DNA from: Clostridium estertheticum subsp. estertheticum
GTDB lineage: Bacteria; Bacillota; Clostridia; Clostridiales; Clostridiaceae
Direction of reading: 5' to 3'
Assembly (NCBI RefSeq): GCF_001877035.1
Contig: NZ_CP015756.1
Location: 3,153,001-3,217,000 of the forward strand
DNA: 64,000 nucleotides
The notes below the pieces were generated by a model that was not told the origin of the DNA, did not search any database, and saw only the letters and a program-made list of their open reading frames with translations. Below are positions 28,208 through 37,423 of this stretch, piece by piece (the first letter of the stretch is position 1; each line of letters starts with the position of its first letter). Made by a program: the position numbers and the translations under genes.

Positions 28208-29209
28208 CTAATTAAACCAATCTTTTATGATGCTTACTCTCTTATTTGTAGCATCAAGTTCAATTCCACATCCTATTGGTAGCGTCATCATTGGGTGCGT
28301 ATGACAGCAATCAAAATCGGCAATAAATGGTAACTTATTATCTCCCAATACTTCTACTAAAATTTCATATGGTTTTCTACCTGTCTTCATATCATCAAAT
28401 AATTCATGTTTCCCAAGTATAATTCCAGAAACTCTATCAAATACTCCATTTAATTTTAGAAAAGAAAAACTTCTTTCTATCGTTGCAGTATCTTTTAAAG
28501 AATCTTCTATAAAAAGTATATCTCCATCCTTTATTTCAGGCATATATTTACTACCCCATATCCCTTGAATTGTATTTAAGTTGCCACCCATTACCCTTCC
28601 TCGGACATTTCCTCCATAAATTGTAATCCAAGAGTTTTCTCTTTTCTCTTTGCCTCTATCTTGTGTTTCCCAATTAACGTACTCATCTGTCCAGTATTCT
28701 GGAGTTTTAAAGACATAAGGAAAACTCATTTTATCCATAGTGATTTCTTTGAAATATTTATAAGTAAGATCAACAAATGGTGCAAATTCTCCAAATGATG
28801 CCACTAATGCAGGTCCATAGTATGTACTTATTCCTGTTTGTGCATATATAGCAAGCAAAATTGCTGTAACATCAGAATACCCTATTATTATCTTAGGATG
28901 TATCTTAAACTCAGCGTAATCTATATAAGGAAGAATTGAATTTGAATTCATCCCACCAATTGTTGCCATGATACATTTTACTTCTGGATTTCTAATTAAA
29001 CTATTTAATTCCTCTGCTCTTTGCATAATACTCCCTGACCTATAAAAATCATATTTTCCTGTTAAACTTCCCTCTATCAGCTTAAAGCCTTTACTTTGTA
29101 AATATTTCTTGGCTTTATCAAATCTATTAGGACATGAATATGTTATAGGTGCTGATGGCGAGAAAATACCTATCGAATCATCGGCCTTTAATTTGGTTAT
29201 TTCATCCAT
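28208..29209 (-). CDS. S66-family peptidase, MccF/LD-carboxypeptidase-like (copy 1)
   Basis: This 333-residue serine peptidase is of the S66 family, which includes muropeptide LD-carboxypeptidase and MccF, the enzyme that cleaves microcin C. The nucleophile is Ser112 (GYSDVT), the Glu of the triad lies in FIEDS near 239, and His is in CCHTHPMM near 304. It is a complete cytosolic protein. A second copy lies at 48795-49832. The start overlaps the upstream GNAT gene end by 13 nt, so the two are translationally coupled. Confidence 0.85.
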   Translation of the reverse strand: MDEITKLKADDSIGIFSPSAPITYSCPNRFDKAKKYLQSKGFKLIEGSLTGKYDFYRSGSIMQRAEELNSLIRNPEVKCIMATIGGMNSNSILPYIDYAEFKIHPKIIIGYSDVTAILLAIYAQTGISTYYGPALVASFGEFAPFVDLTYKYFKEITMDKMSFPYVFKTPEYWTDEYVNWETQDRGKEKRENSWITIYGGNVRGRVMGGNLNTIQGIWGSKYMPEIKDGDILFIEDSLKDTATIERSFSFLKLNGVFDRVSGIILGKHELFDDMKTGRKPYEILVEVLGDNKLPFIADFDCCHTHPMMTLPIGCGIELDATNKRVSIIKDWFN

Positions 29210-29730
29210 GTATATCCTCCTAAAATATTTTCAATTTTCCACCATATTAATTCTTCATCTTCCTTATATTTAATAGCACCCACATTTTTTAATACTTTAT
29301 GAGATTCTATATTATCCTTTTCTGTATCTGCAATTATATATATAGCCTTTGGATTTTTGAAAATCCATTTTTTTAAACCTTGTAATGCTTCCGTAGCATA
29401 ACCCCTATTTCTGTACATCTCTTCAATACCATATCCAACTATTACTTCACCATTTTCATTAGGACATCCTTTAATCATTATAAATCCTATTATCCTATTT
29501 TCTTCTTTAAGAACGATCGCCCAATTTGTTAACCATAAATAGTTTTTATTATCTTCACTCACCTTTTGCAACCTTACGTTCATTGCATACTTCATTTCAT
29601 CATCAAGTATTGTATTAGAAACACTTAATCCTAGCTTACTCTCCATTTTTCCATAGCTCTCTACAGCTAATGCCAGGTGTTTTGCCTGTAAGGGTAATAA
29701 TTTTAATCTTTCACTTTCTAAGTTTATCAC
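29197..29730 (-). CDS. GNAT N-acetyltransferase
   Basis: This 177-residue acetyltransferase has the acetyl-CoA loop EMYRNRGYATEALQGL. The GTG at 29730 is the likely start, because GGGGAGG lies 6 nt ahead of it; the frame could extend five codons to a TTG inside that site. It overlaps the downstream S66 peptidase gene by 13 nt. Some MccF-type peptidases are paired or fused with acetyltransferases (MccE) that detoxify the same microcin warhead, so this pair could be functional. That link is inference. Confidence 0.85.
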   Translation of the reverse strand: MINLESERLKLLPLQAKHLALAVESYGKMESKLGLSVSNTILDDEMKYAMNVRLQKVSEDNKNYLWLTNWAIVLKEENRIIGFIMIKGCPNENGEVIVGYGIEEMYRNRGYATEALQGLKKWIFKNPKAIYIIADTEKDNIESHKVLKNVGAIKYKEDEELIWWKIENILGGYTWMK

Positions 29731-29825
29731 GTGATTCCTCCCCAATGATTTATTAAATAATGTATATTATTTGTTGGGTTATAAAACACCAATATTCTAC
29801 CTAATACTAAGTTTATTCATTAACA

Positions 29826-30359
29826 CTATTTATTACTTCTATATTCATCCTCGAGAATACTCATGTTAATCAATGACCAGTACTTTCCATCTATTTTTCT
29901 ACATTCTCTAAAATTCCCTTCAATAATAAATCCTGCTTTTTTATAGCAAGCAATTGCAGATTCATTAAAATCGAATACACCCAAATCTACCCTATGTAAA
30001 TTTAATTTATTAAATGCAATGTCCAAAATTACATTTACCATTTCCAAACCAATTCCTTTTCTTCTATATTTTTTATCACCTACAAGAACCCTACCTACTC
30101 GAGCAGACATATTTACTCTATCTATACCAAGTAACTGTATATGACCAACCATCTCATTACTTTCAAGTAATTTACAACTAAACATTAAATTTTTAGGATT
30201 CTCACCTATCATCTCATTTATATCATTAAGAAACTGTTTCCGCATAAATTCAAAATTATATAAGGGCCCTCCCCATTGAAGTAAGAACTCTTTATTAGGA
30301 ACCCATGACACTAATTGCATAATTTCCTCACTTCTAAATTTTTCAAGTTTGATTAACAT
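29826..30359 (-). CDS. GNAT N-acetyltransferase
   Basis: This 177-residue enzyme has motif A VLVGDKKYRRKGIGLEMVNV, a full R-x-x-G-x-G loop, and a C-terminal FDFNESAIACYKKAGF segment typical of RimJ-like and aminoglycoside-type GNATs. GGGGGAGTAG precedes the ATG. An extended -10 promoter lies 234 nt upstream. The substrate is unknown. Confidence 0.87.
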   Translation of the reverse strand: MLIKLEKFRSEEIMQLVSWVPNKEFLLQWGGPLYNFEFMRKQFLNDINEMIGENPKNLMFSCKLLESNEMVGHIQLLGIDRVNMSARVGRVLVGDKKYRRKGIGLEMVNVILDIAFNKLNLHRVDLGVFDFNESAIACYKKAGFIIEGNFRECRKIDGKYWSLINMSILEDEYRSNK

Positions 30360-30592
30360 AATAACTACTCCCCCTTAATCCCTATAAAATATTTTTTCTT
30401 TAGGATTTCAAAACTTCAAATTATTTCATGAATATTCTGTCTATTGTATTATTAGCTCACTTATAAATTTCTCTACACTTCCACTACTTTTCAAAATAAT
30501 AATACTCTATTGTGAATGATTTTTTAATAATTCATAAATACGGGGACGCATAGCTCCTAAGAAAAGATGATATGTCATTGAATCTTTTGCTT

Positions 30593-30601
30593 ATTATACC
30601 A
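30593..30601 (-). promoter_or_regulatory. Extended -10 promoter for the GNAT gene at 29826
   Basis: The minus strand reads TGGTATAAT, a TGN-extended -10 box, preceded by an A/T-rich tract. The -35 is unclear. The same 9-mer occurs upstream of at least four other genes in the array. Confidence 0.5.
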
Positions 30602-30686
30602 TATTTTCCAAATAACCTTCTCATTTTATAAAAATTATATATTTATCATTAAAGATTTATCCTTTTGCTCAGTTTCTTAATAATGT

Positions 30687-30726
30687 AAAAAAAATAGAGC
30701 TAAGGAAACTAAATCCTTAATTCTAT
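30687..30726 (-). terminator. Terminator after the GyrI-like gene
   Basis: The minus-strand stem TAAGGA / TCCTTA is extended by ATAGA / TCTAT across a 2-nt internal loop and followed by eight T residues. Confidence 0.75.
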
Positions 30727-30853
30727 CAGAAGTCCGTGCATTTGCTGTATCCATCTATATATGTGGTAATACATTTGGAGTATATTATCACATTTTTCAC
30801 AATCAAGTCGTAGCTGTTCAATAACACATATTTTCAACTAAATATTATCCACA

Positions 30854-31480
30854 TTATTTATAACAAACCATGTATCTTAAAACTGTTTTCAATTTGGATT
30901 CTTCAGTTTTCCTTGCATCAGAAAGATATATTTCTTTATGATGCACATTTGATACAATTCGTAGATTATTATCCATACAATATTTATCCATTAACTCAAA
31001 ACTTTTAGGTTCATCATCATATGAGCCAATATGAATCATTTGAACAGATAATCCATCTTCTATAGTTTCAAAAGTTACATCATCTAAAAAAGAATTAGGT
31101 TTTTTCTTTCTAACATTTTCAAATGCTAGATCCACTATTTCTTTTGTAACAAAATCAGGCTGTCTAATCATAATTGTATACACTAATTCATCTTTATTCA
31201 ATTTTTTAAATTGTCTTCCTTTTTCAGTCAAATTCCATGTCGCCTCAAGTGGGTAAACAGTATATTCGAAATATCCATTTGGAACATACCCTTGTTTAGG
31301 CATCATTCTAATAGCATAAGCTAAAGAATACAAAACACCTATTTTCTCAGAGTACTCCTCATCATTAGGATTTCCTTGTCCCCTTAACATAAAAAACTTT
31401 TGATTCGGAACCGTTATTAAATTTGGTTCGTCCTTTGGTAAGTATAAATTTTTCTCTTGCTTTCTCCATTCATATTTCAT
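30854..31480 (-). CDS. GyrI-like small-molecule-binding domain protein
   Basis: This 208-residue protein consists of a GyrI-like (SOUL/AraC effector-type) domain with no DNA-binding part. Recognisable segments are ITVPNQKFFMLRGQGNP, then FEYTVYPLEATWNL, and a C-terminal half ending HHKEIYLSDARKTEESKLKTVLRY. Such domains bind amphipathic drugs or, in some members, hydrolyse reactive cyclopropyl toxins. It is a stand-alone gene with its own terminator. The ligand is unknown. Confidence 0.82.
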   Translation of the reverse strand: MKYEWRKQEKNLYLPKDEPNLITVPNQKFFMLRGQGNPNDEEYSEKIGVLYSLAYAIRMMPKQGYVPNGYFEYTVYPLEATWNLTEKGRQFKKLNKDELVYTIMIRQPDFVTKEIVDLAFENVRKKKPNSFLDDVTFETIEDGLSVQMIHIGSYDDEPKSFELMDKYCMDNNLRIVSNVHHKEIYLSDARKTEESKLKTVLRYMVCYK

Positions 31481-31515
31481 AATGTCCCTACTTTCTACTA
31501 AATTTACATTTATCC

Positions 31516-32328
31516 CTAATTAACCCTTAAAATCCATTCTTTCACTAATGAATTAAATAATTCTTCCTGTTCTATTTGCAAACTATGTCCAGCTCTATCT
31601 AGTATAGCGAAAGTCGCTCTTGGAAAATTGTCTAATATATTCCATGAATCTTTATATCCAACACAATTATCTTGTTTTCCTAACAATATAAGAGAAGGTT
31701 TATCAAATTTATTATTTAACCTATCTACACCGAATGTGAATGCATATCCATCTTTTTTAAGAGTTTTCAAAAATACCCTATCAGCTATTTTAGCTCCAGA
31801 TATTATTTCATTTTCACATCTCTCATATATTTTTTCACTTTGAACCACTGAGCTAGAATTAAAACCTTCAGCCACTTCTGGTGTCAGTTTAGCTAACAAC
31901 TTACTATCTTTAAGCAAAACAATATGCTCCGGAACATTGCGTTTATTATGCTCTGCTACTATAACTGGGCAAATCAGTAAAACGCCATCAACTCTATCTG
32001 CCATTCTATAGATTACTCCTCTTGCCAAATATCCCCCATATGACTCCCCAGCAAGTAAAAAATTTTCATTTGGAATAATCTTATCAATGAAACTAATTAC
32101 AATATCAAGCATAATATCAGAATCAATAATCCATTCAGCACTATCTGATTTGCCCATGCCTGGTAAGTCAATATATATCCTTTTATAACCATTTTCAGCA
32201 CTAAATACAGGTTCCATACATCCTGCCATTAACCTGTGGTCTACATTATAACCATGTAACATAATAATCGGTTTTCCATTTCCTATTATTTCATAGTTTA
32301 TAAATATGTTTTTTATTTTGCATTTCAT
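31516..32328 (-). CDS. Alpha/beta hydrolase (copy 1 of a pair)
   Basis: This 270-residue hydrolase has an oxyanion region IIMLHGYNVDHR at about 21-32. The nucleophile elbow is GESYGG (Ser96) and the catalytic His is in DRAGHSLQIE near 249. It is a close paralogue of the gene at 51845-52663: both have HRLMxGCME, YKRIYIDLPGMGK and IIPNENFLLAGESYGGYLARG. It is cytosolic with no signal peptide. AGGAGACAAAAGG precedes the ATG. The substrate is unknown. Confidence 0.88.
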   Translation of the reverse strand: MKCKIKNIFINYEIIGNGKPIIMLHGYNVDHRLMAGCMEPVFSAENGYKRIYIDLPGMGKSDSAEWIIDSDIMLDIVISFIDKIIPNENFLLAGESYGGYLARGVIYRMADRVDGVLLICPVIVAEHNKRNVPEHIVLLKDSKLLAKLTPEVAEGFNSSSVVQSEKIYERCENEIISGAKIADRVFLKTLKKDGYAFTFGVDRLNNKFDKPSLILLGKQDNCVGYKDSWNILDNFPRATFAILDRAGHSLQIEQEELFNSLVKEWILRVN

Positions 32329-32355
32329 CCTTTTGTCTCCTTTATTGAAGTACTT

Positions 32356-33030
32356 TTATTCAATCCCTTCTATTTCTAACTTTAATCTGTTAAAATATTC
32401 TTTCATGAATTCAAGTCTTCTTTTCCCTATTTCCTTTGCTTTTTTTGTATATAACTTATCGGGGATTTTTTTAAACTTTACTTCATATTCAATAAAAGGT
32501 GTATGTTTTGAAACATCTTTTATCCGCCCATTTTCAACAGTATTGGAATTTAAATAGTTATCAAGCGGTTCACCAATTGTTAATCTTTGTCCAAATTGTC
32601 CTGCTAACATAAAAGTACGCGCAATTCCACTTGCCCCAATAACATCAAGTTTATCTGAATCAAAAAGTATTTTTGATTCTATTGTATTAGGCTCATTTCC
32701 AGTTCTAAATCTATGTGCTATAATGCAGTGCTTTATCTTATCTATATTCTCTTCTTCATATTCCAAATGTCTTAATATCCCCTCTGCAATTTCACTGCCC
32801 AAAACAGCATGGTCAATTTTTCCTGTTTTATCTTCACTCTCTTCAACTCTTGCAATGTCATGCAACAATGCTGCTGGAATAAGAACCTCCAAATCAACAT
32901 TTTTTTCACCTTTTGAAATCAACAGACAAAGATTGTACACCCTAAATACATGATCTAAATTATGAGCAGAACAAGTTAATTTATCCTTAACAATTTCTAT
33001 GATTTTTTTATGTTTCATTTCCATATCCAT
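32356..33030 (-). CDS. HD-domain phosphohydrolase
   Basis: This 224-residue metal-dependent phosphohydrolase has H27 (HNLDHVFRV), the HD pair at 57-58 (LLHDIARVEE) and a downstream Asp in DSDKLDVIGA. It belongs to the HD group that hydrolyses nucleotides or other phosphate esters. AAAGGAGTAAT precedes the ATG. It lies 27 nt ahead of the hydrolase gene on the same strand. A fragment of a related HD gene survives at 60841-60993. Confidence 0.87.
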   Translation of the reverse strand: MDMEMKHKKIIEIVKDKLTCSAHNLDHVFRVYNLCLLISKGEKNVDLEVLIPAALLHDIARVEESEDKTGKIDHAVLGSEIAEGILRHLEYEEENIDKIKHCIIAHRFRTGNEPNTIESKILFDSDKLDVIGASGIARTFMLAGQFGQRLTIGEPLDNYLNSNTVENGRIKDVSKHTPFIEYEVKFKKIPDKLYTKKAKEIGKRRLEFMKEYFNRLKLEIEGIE

Positions 33031-33067
33031 TAATATTACTCCTTTTATATATCACATACAGAAGATT

Positions 33068-33457
33068 TTATTGTTGGTTCTCCTTGGTTAATTTTATTTC
33101 TTCAAATCTTTTCTCTGCTGCTTTTATAACTTCAACGCCTGTTTTACATAACACATTAATACCTTTTACAATAGTTACAATTACAAACGCTTCTACTAAT
33201 TCTTCCATGGTTAAACCTGCTTCTATTGCAGTAACAGCATGTGCTTTTGCACCGCTTACCTCATTATCTAAACTATCCAATATTGTAAAAATTAATTCGC
33301 TTGTCTTTTTAGGCAAATGACCATTTTGAACGGATTCACGCATTACCAAATAACCTTTCAATCCCTCTTGGGAATATTTAGAGAGTATGTCAGCAAAAGG
33401 CGGATTCCATTTTAATTCATTCTTATAATAATTAAGTATACTTTCAACATCATCCAT
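33068..33457 (-). CDS. Carboxymuconolactone decarboxylase/AhpD-like protein
   Basis: This 129-residue all-helical protein is of the CMD/AhpD superfamily (LPKKTSELIFTILDSLDNEVSGAKAHAVTAIEAGLTMEEL pattern read in short segments). AhpD proteins use a CxxC pair for peroxidase chemistry, and that pair is absent here, with His76 in AKAHAV kept. It therefore fits the non-redox branch of unknown role. It lies 37 nt upstream of the HD gene. Confidence 0.78.
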   Translation of the reverse strand: MDDVESILNYYKNELKWNPPFADILSKYSQEGLKGYLVMRESVQNGHLPKKTSELIFTILDSLDNEVSGAKAHAVTAIEAGLTMEELVEAFVIVTIVKGINVLCKTGVEVIKAAEKRFEEIKLTKENQQ

Positions 33458-33598
33458 ATTAAATTAACCTCCATTTTATCAGAAACATTAGTGACTAAAA
33501 AATATAATCCATGTAGCTCATTAGTATGAATCGGCCTTACACATTTCACCATTACGCTGCTTTTTAAGAAGGCTTCCTCTTAAACTGTCAGTTTTATA

Positions 33599-34213
33599 TT
33601 AGTCAAAATAATCATCAACATCAAAAACATTATTTTTATAGTAATATTTACGGTCTTTTTCAGTAATTTCACGAATAACCTTGCATGGATTCCCTACTGC
33701 TATCACATTATTTGGAATATCTTTAGTAACAACACTTCCCGAACCTATAACAACATTATTTCCAATGTGAACCCCAGGATTTACAACAACATTTCCACCA
33801 AGCCAAACATTATCTCCTATTGTTATACCAATACCATATTCATATCCAGAATTTCGTGAATCAGGATGTATTGGGTGACCTGCTGTATATAGAGAAACAT
33901 TTGGAGCAAATTGAACATTATTACCTATGATTACTTTTCCCACATCTAAAATTGTACAGTTATAATTCGCATAAAAACAATTCCCAATTTCAATATTCTT
34001 TCCATAATCACAATGAAAAGGAGCTTCAATATGTATGTCTACACCAGCTTTACCAAGAATATCTCTTATTAATTTATCAATTTTTCCGTATTCATCTGGT
34101 AGACAGTGATTATACCCATATATCTTCTTTTTATTCTCCATTCTTTCTTCTGCCAATCCGTCTAACCACGCCTTATATGGCAAACCCGCAAGCATTCTAT
34201 CTTTCTGATTCAT
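33599..34213 (-). CDS. Sugar O-acetyltransferase, maltose/galactoside type (hexapeptide repeat)
   Basis: This 204-residue left-handed beta-helix acetyltransferase has an N-terminal MAC domain (KDRMLAGLPYKAWLDGLAEER), repeated hexapeptides such as IGNNVVIGSGSVVTKDIP, and the catalytic His in TAGHPIHPDSR. It transfers acetyl from CoA to a sugar hydroxyl, as in Maa and LacA. GTGTGAAAAATT provides a modest ribosome site. It is a single gene. Confidence 0.92.
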   Translation of the reverse strand: MNQKDRMLAGLPYKAWLDGLAEERMENKKKIYGYNHCLPDEYGKIDKLIRDILGKAGVDIHIEAPFHCDYGKNIEIGNCFYANYNCTILDVGKVIIGNNVQFAPNVSLYTAGHPIHPDSRNSGYEYGIGITIGDNVWLGGNVVVNPGVHIGNNVVIGSGSVVTKDIPNNVIAVGNPCKVIREITEKDRKYYYKNNVFDVDDYFD

Positions 34214-34329
34214 AATTTTTCACACCTTTCAGTATATATTAATATGTACCATAATTTCTTTTCCCGAAAGAATTATATTATCCTCTAGGTCTTTAATTTC
34301 TAATTCTCTTAACACTGTATTTATTGATT

Positions 34330-34899
34330 TTATTTCTCCTTAAATCTCAAAAATATTTTTGATATTAATTTAGCATAAACCTTCTGCATATGAGGTTCAT
34401 TTGAATATGTATTAACTTCATCAATGGGAATCCACTTAACATCACTATTTTCATCAGCTTTAACACTAAGTAATTCCTCTTCATCAGCTTCTACTAAGTA
34501 AGTAACCGATAAATGTAAATGTGGAGAAACATATTCACCTCTTTTTATGTGCCCAAGTACAGTCAATATATCTAATGAAAATATTTCACAAGATATCGGC
34601 CTAACATTTTTTATACCGGTCTCTTCCTTTGCTTCTTTAATTGCAACAGCCAATAAATCTTTTTCTCCATCTGCATGACCGCCTACCCATGACCAAGAAT
34701 TATATATATTATGATGTACCATTAACACCTTATCTTTTGCCTTATTTACTATAAATGCTGAGCTTGTTATATGTGCTATCTTATTTTCCCTAGTTAAAAT
34801 ATCATCAAATATATCTATACAATGTAAAATTAGTTCTTTATCTTTTTCTTCTTGACCATTATAAGGATTATATTTTCTTATCAAATCAACCCACTCCAT
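34330..34899 (-). CDS. NUDIX hydrolase
   Basis: This 189-residue protein has a Nudix box at about 74-96 (GHADGEKDLLAVAIKEAKEE, then TGI). The core EExGU glutamates are kept, but the first Glu and the Arg of the consensus are replaced by Lys. It probably hydrolyses a nucleoside diphosphate linked to another moiety. AAGGAGAGG precedes the ATG. It is a single gene in the array. Confidence 0.87.
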   Translation of the reverse strand: MEWVDLIRKYNPYNGQEEKDKELILHCIDIFDDILTRENKIAHITSSAFIVNKAKDKVLMVHHNIYNSWSWVGGHADGEKDLLAVAIKEAKEETGIKNVRPISCEIFSLDILTVLGHIKRGEYVSPHLHLSVTYLVEADEEELLSVKADENSDVKWIPIDEVNTYSNEPHMQKVYAKLISKIFLRFKEK

Positions 34900-35008
34900 A
34901 TTTCCTCTCCTTTTTATGATAAAACGCTTTCCGTTTCATTAACAATTTTATGTCAAAGTTTAATAGTCATACCGTCATACACAAACCTAACATTTTCATA
35001 ATCTTTTT

Positions 35009-35479
35009 CTAAATCAAGATAGTCATCATATTATTTCCCCTTTTTTCTGAAAATATATCTTCTAAAATACCTACGGCATCCATTATTACTTTAGGGCAAA
35101 TACTATTAAAAAGTCCCTTTTCCCTAATAATATTGTATTCTCTTTCATCAGACAAATCATACCCTAATAATTTTTTACAAATTATTGATTCATTTTTCTC
35201 CTCAAACCTTCTTATAAATTCCTTCGTCAACGCATATGCTTTGCTTTTTGATTTTGTATCACCTTCTATATAATGACCACTCCCTAATCCTAAAGTCATT
35301 ATCGCTCCAGAAACTGCTCCACAAACCTCACCTTTACGAAACCCTCCGCCAAATCCTGTAGAGATTTTTAATGCGGTTTCTTTATCTAAGCCAAACTTCT
35401 CACAAAAGACACTTAAAACTGCTTGACTACAATTAAAGCCATTATTAAATACATTTATAGCTTCTTCTTTTTTATCCAT
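35009..35479 (-). CDS. C-GCAxxG-C-C family (redox) protein
   Basis: This 156-residue protein has the family pattern: NCSQAVL at about 15-21, then GFGGGFRKGEVCGAVSGAI, and later single cysteines (IICKKLLG, NSICPKV). The family occurs in anaerobes and is thought to bind a metal or an Fe-S centre, sometimes fused to redox partners; its function is not established. AAAAGGGAG precedes the ATG. Confidence 0.82.
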   Translation of the reverse strand: MDKKEEAINVFNNGFNCSQAVLSVFCEKFGLDKETALKISTGFGGGFRKGEVCGAVSGAIMTLGLGSGHYIEGDTKSKSKAYALTKEFIRRFEEKNESIICKKLLGYDLSDEREYNIIREKGLFNSICPKVIMDAVGILEDIFSEKRGNNMMTILI

Positions 35480-35547
35480 TTTATATTCTCCCTTTTAATA
35501 TCGTTATATTATGGTATTAGCAAATTATACACTAAGAATTTAAAACT

Positions 35548-36186
35548 CTAAATTGTAATATCTGTTACTAATTTTTCTACTTCTTGAAGAGTATTAGCAA
35601 CATAATTTGCAAGCAACACTTCATCTTTTCCAAAGCCATATGTTACGCCAATTGATATTCCCCCATTATGTGAAGCTGCTTCAATATCACTTGTCCTATC
35701 TCCCACCATAATAAATTTTTCTACTTTATATTTGCTCTTAAGCCTTCCAACTGCTTGTATTTTGCTAATTCCATCACTACTATAACAAATATCATCGAAT
35801 ATATTAAAAAATGAAAATTTCTTAGAAATACCTAAAACATATTCTTTATTCCCATTTGAACAAATGCACAGAGTATATCCTTTTTCCTTTAATGTTTTTA
35901 AGCATTTCAAAACCCCATCATATAACTCACCATATTCTCTTATATATGGTTGTTCGAATGCTATAATATCTCTTGCAAATTGATTAATACTATCTTCATC
36001 AACTCTATTGATTAACACCTTACATACATCTCTCAACGTTAATCCAATTAAATTTAAAATCTCATCATCAGATTTCATCTCATATCCATTCTTAACCAAA
36101 GCATCGTTAATTGCTTTTATATCTACAGTCTCCGTCCTAAAAAGTGTTCCATCTAAATCAAATATAACAAGTTTTATATCTTTCAT
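35548..36186 (-). CDS. HAD-superfamily hydrolase (phosphoglycolate phosphatase-like)
   Basis: This 212-residue HAD-IA hydrolase has motif I FDLDGTLF (Asp10, Asp12), motif II ICSNGNKEY and motif IV GDRTSDIEAA. The start is ATG at 36186 with GGTGATTATT ahead; the extra three codons upstream lack a site. The cap domain lies between about 15 and 80. It is a generic sugar-phosphate or phosphoglycolate-type phosphatase with an unknown substrate. Confidence 0.85.
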   Translation of the reverse strand: MKDIKLVIFDLDGTLFRTETVDIKAINDALVKNGYEMKSDDEILNLIGLTLRDVCKVLINRVDEDSINQFARDIIAFEQPYIREYGELYDGVLKCLKTLKEKGYTLCICSNGNKEYVLGISKKFSFFNIFDDICYSSDGISKIQAVGRLKSKYKVEKFIMVGDRTSDIEAASHNGGISIGVTYGFGKDEVLLANYVANTLQEVEKLVTDITI

Positions 36187-36258
36187 AATAATCACCTATC
36201 CCCACTTTGTTAGATACAATAATAATTAAATTAGGTTAAAGACATATTCAACAAGTAT

Positions 36259-36402
36259 TTATTGCTTTCCTATAAGGTATAATTCTACTGTATCGTTAAT
36301 AGCTACTTCATTTCCAGCTTCTTCAATAGCTGTTCTAATAGCATTAAAAAAAGGTCCTTGTATTGATTTGCTCAAAGCTATATGGTCTGAATTTCCTAAT
36401 CC
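36259..36402 (-). pseudogene. Unrecognised C-terminal gene remnant
   Basis: A 47-codon frame without a start reads SDHIALSKSIQGPFFNAIRT, then AIEEAGNEVAINDTVELYLI, and stops at 36259. It begins right after a stop inside the last codons of the upstream GNAT gene, in a different frame. The composition is protein-like (helix then strand) but no family was recognised. It is most likely the tail of a gene cut when the GNAT gene arrived. Confidence 0.35.
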
Positions 36403-36818
36403 TCAACATATTTTGATTCAAATGGGTATTTTGAATAAGCCGTTTTATGTTTTTTAAACCCTAATTTCTTATAAAAGCCTTCATTTCCAAATGTTGAAGT
36501 TAGGTGAATTGTCATATGTTCTTCACCTTTTAAAAGTAACCTCATCAACCCTTTCCCAATGCCTTTTTTCTGATATTCAGGTAATGCTGCAACATCAAAA
36601 ACAGACCCATAGCATATGCCATCCGATAACATTCTACAAGACCCCACCAAAGTATTTTCTTCCCATGCTGTAACAACCTTGTAACTCACTTGAAATGCAG
36701 ACTGAATTTTATTAAATTCTTTACTTTCTATAAAACGCTTTAGCATCCCTACCTTTTCATATAACCTAAAAAGTTGAGACCACTCAATACACTCTAATCC
36801 AATTTTATAAGAAATCAT
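36396..36818 (-). CDS. GNAT N-acetyltransferase
   Basis: This 140-residue compact acetyltransferase has motif A FDVAALPEYQKKGIGKGLMRLLL (read in parts), a Q-x-x-G-x-G loop, and a GNEGFYKKLGF end typical of YjdJ/RimI-like GNATs. AAGGAGATAT precedes the ATG. The C-terminus overlaps an unrelated remnant frame downstream. The substrate is unknown. Confidence 0.87.
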   Translation of the reverse strand: MISYKIGLECIEWSQLFRLYEKVGMLKRFIESKEFNKIQSAFQVSYKVVTAWEENTLVGSCRMLSDGICYGSVFDVAALPEYQKKGIGKGLMRLLLKGEEHMTIHLTSTFGNEGFYKKLGFKKHKTAYSKYPFESKYVED

Positions 36819-36894
36819 TTTTATATCTCCTTCACTAAATTCATATTGAATTTTTTCTATCTAAATGAATTTATGATTTAATAGAACTTAATAT

Positions 36895-37368
36895 TTACTT
36901 ATATACCACTTCAAATTCCTCAAATACTACTAACATATCTTGAGAAAACTCCCTTTTCACTTCTTTTAATTCTCTTGTAAAAAAATCTATATGTACCTTT
37001 CTCCAATACTCTAAAGACTTATCACCTTCGCCTTCTATTTCCGCAAATTTTTCATTTACATCTTTAAAAGGTAATACTGTTACTTTTTTAGTTTTTATAA
37101 CACATTGAGCAATTCCATTCCAAGTTGTAATAATGCTATGATTATCTTCCATAGGCAGCTCTTCATTTTCTACACCATAGAAATAATAAAGTGAACATGT
37201 CCCTCTTTTGACTTTTCCTCTAACCAATTTTGCTAAATCATTAGCACTTTTTTCATTATCACAAAAATGCCATGAAGTATAATTTTTATTAGTATTGTAA
37301 GTAGACCCTCCTATAGATTTTAAATACTTTCTCCACATTTTTTCTACTGATTTATGTTCTTGTTCCAT
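36895..37368 (-). CDS. ASCH-domain protein (copy 1)
   Basis: This 157-residue protein has the ASCH RNA-binding-like fold: an N-terminal helix with VEKMWRKYLKSIGG, VRGKVKRGTCSLY, TTWNGIAQCVIKTKKVTVLP, and a helix EIEGEGDKSLEYWRKVHIDFF. ASCH proteins include N4-acetylcytidine amidohydrolase and putative translation-linked proteins. The exact role is unknown. A more distant ASCH gene lies at 60411-60752. Confidence 0.82.
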   Translation of the reverse strand: MEQEHKSVEKMWRKYLKSIGGSTYNTNKNYTSWHFCDNEKSANDLAKLVRGKVKRGTCSLYYFYGVENEELPMEDNHSIITTWNGIAQCVIKTKKVTVLPFKDVNEKFAEIEGEGDKSLEYWRKVHIDFFTRELKEVKREFSQDMLVVFEEFEVVYK

Positions 37369-37423
37369 AATTTAAATTCTCCTTTGCATGTATAAGTTAT
37401 AACGTTAACTTTATTAGTTAAAC

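Larger units (their letters stand above)
30360..30853. other. Intergenic stretch without a recognised gene
   Basis: These 494 bases hold a terminator (30687-30726) for the upstream GyrI-like gene and an extended -10 promoter (30593-30601) for the GNAT gene. One minus-strand frame of 42 codons, with EQLRLDCEKCDNIL, has no ATG and no known match. Nothing else was recognised. Confidence 0.5.
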
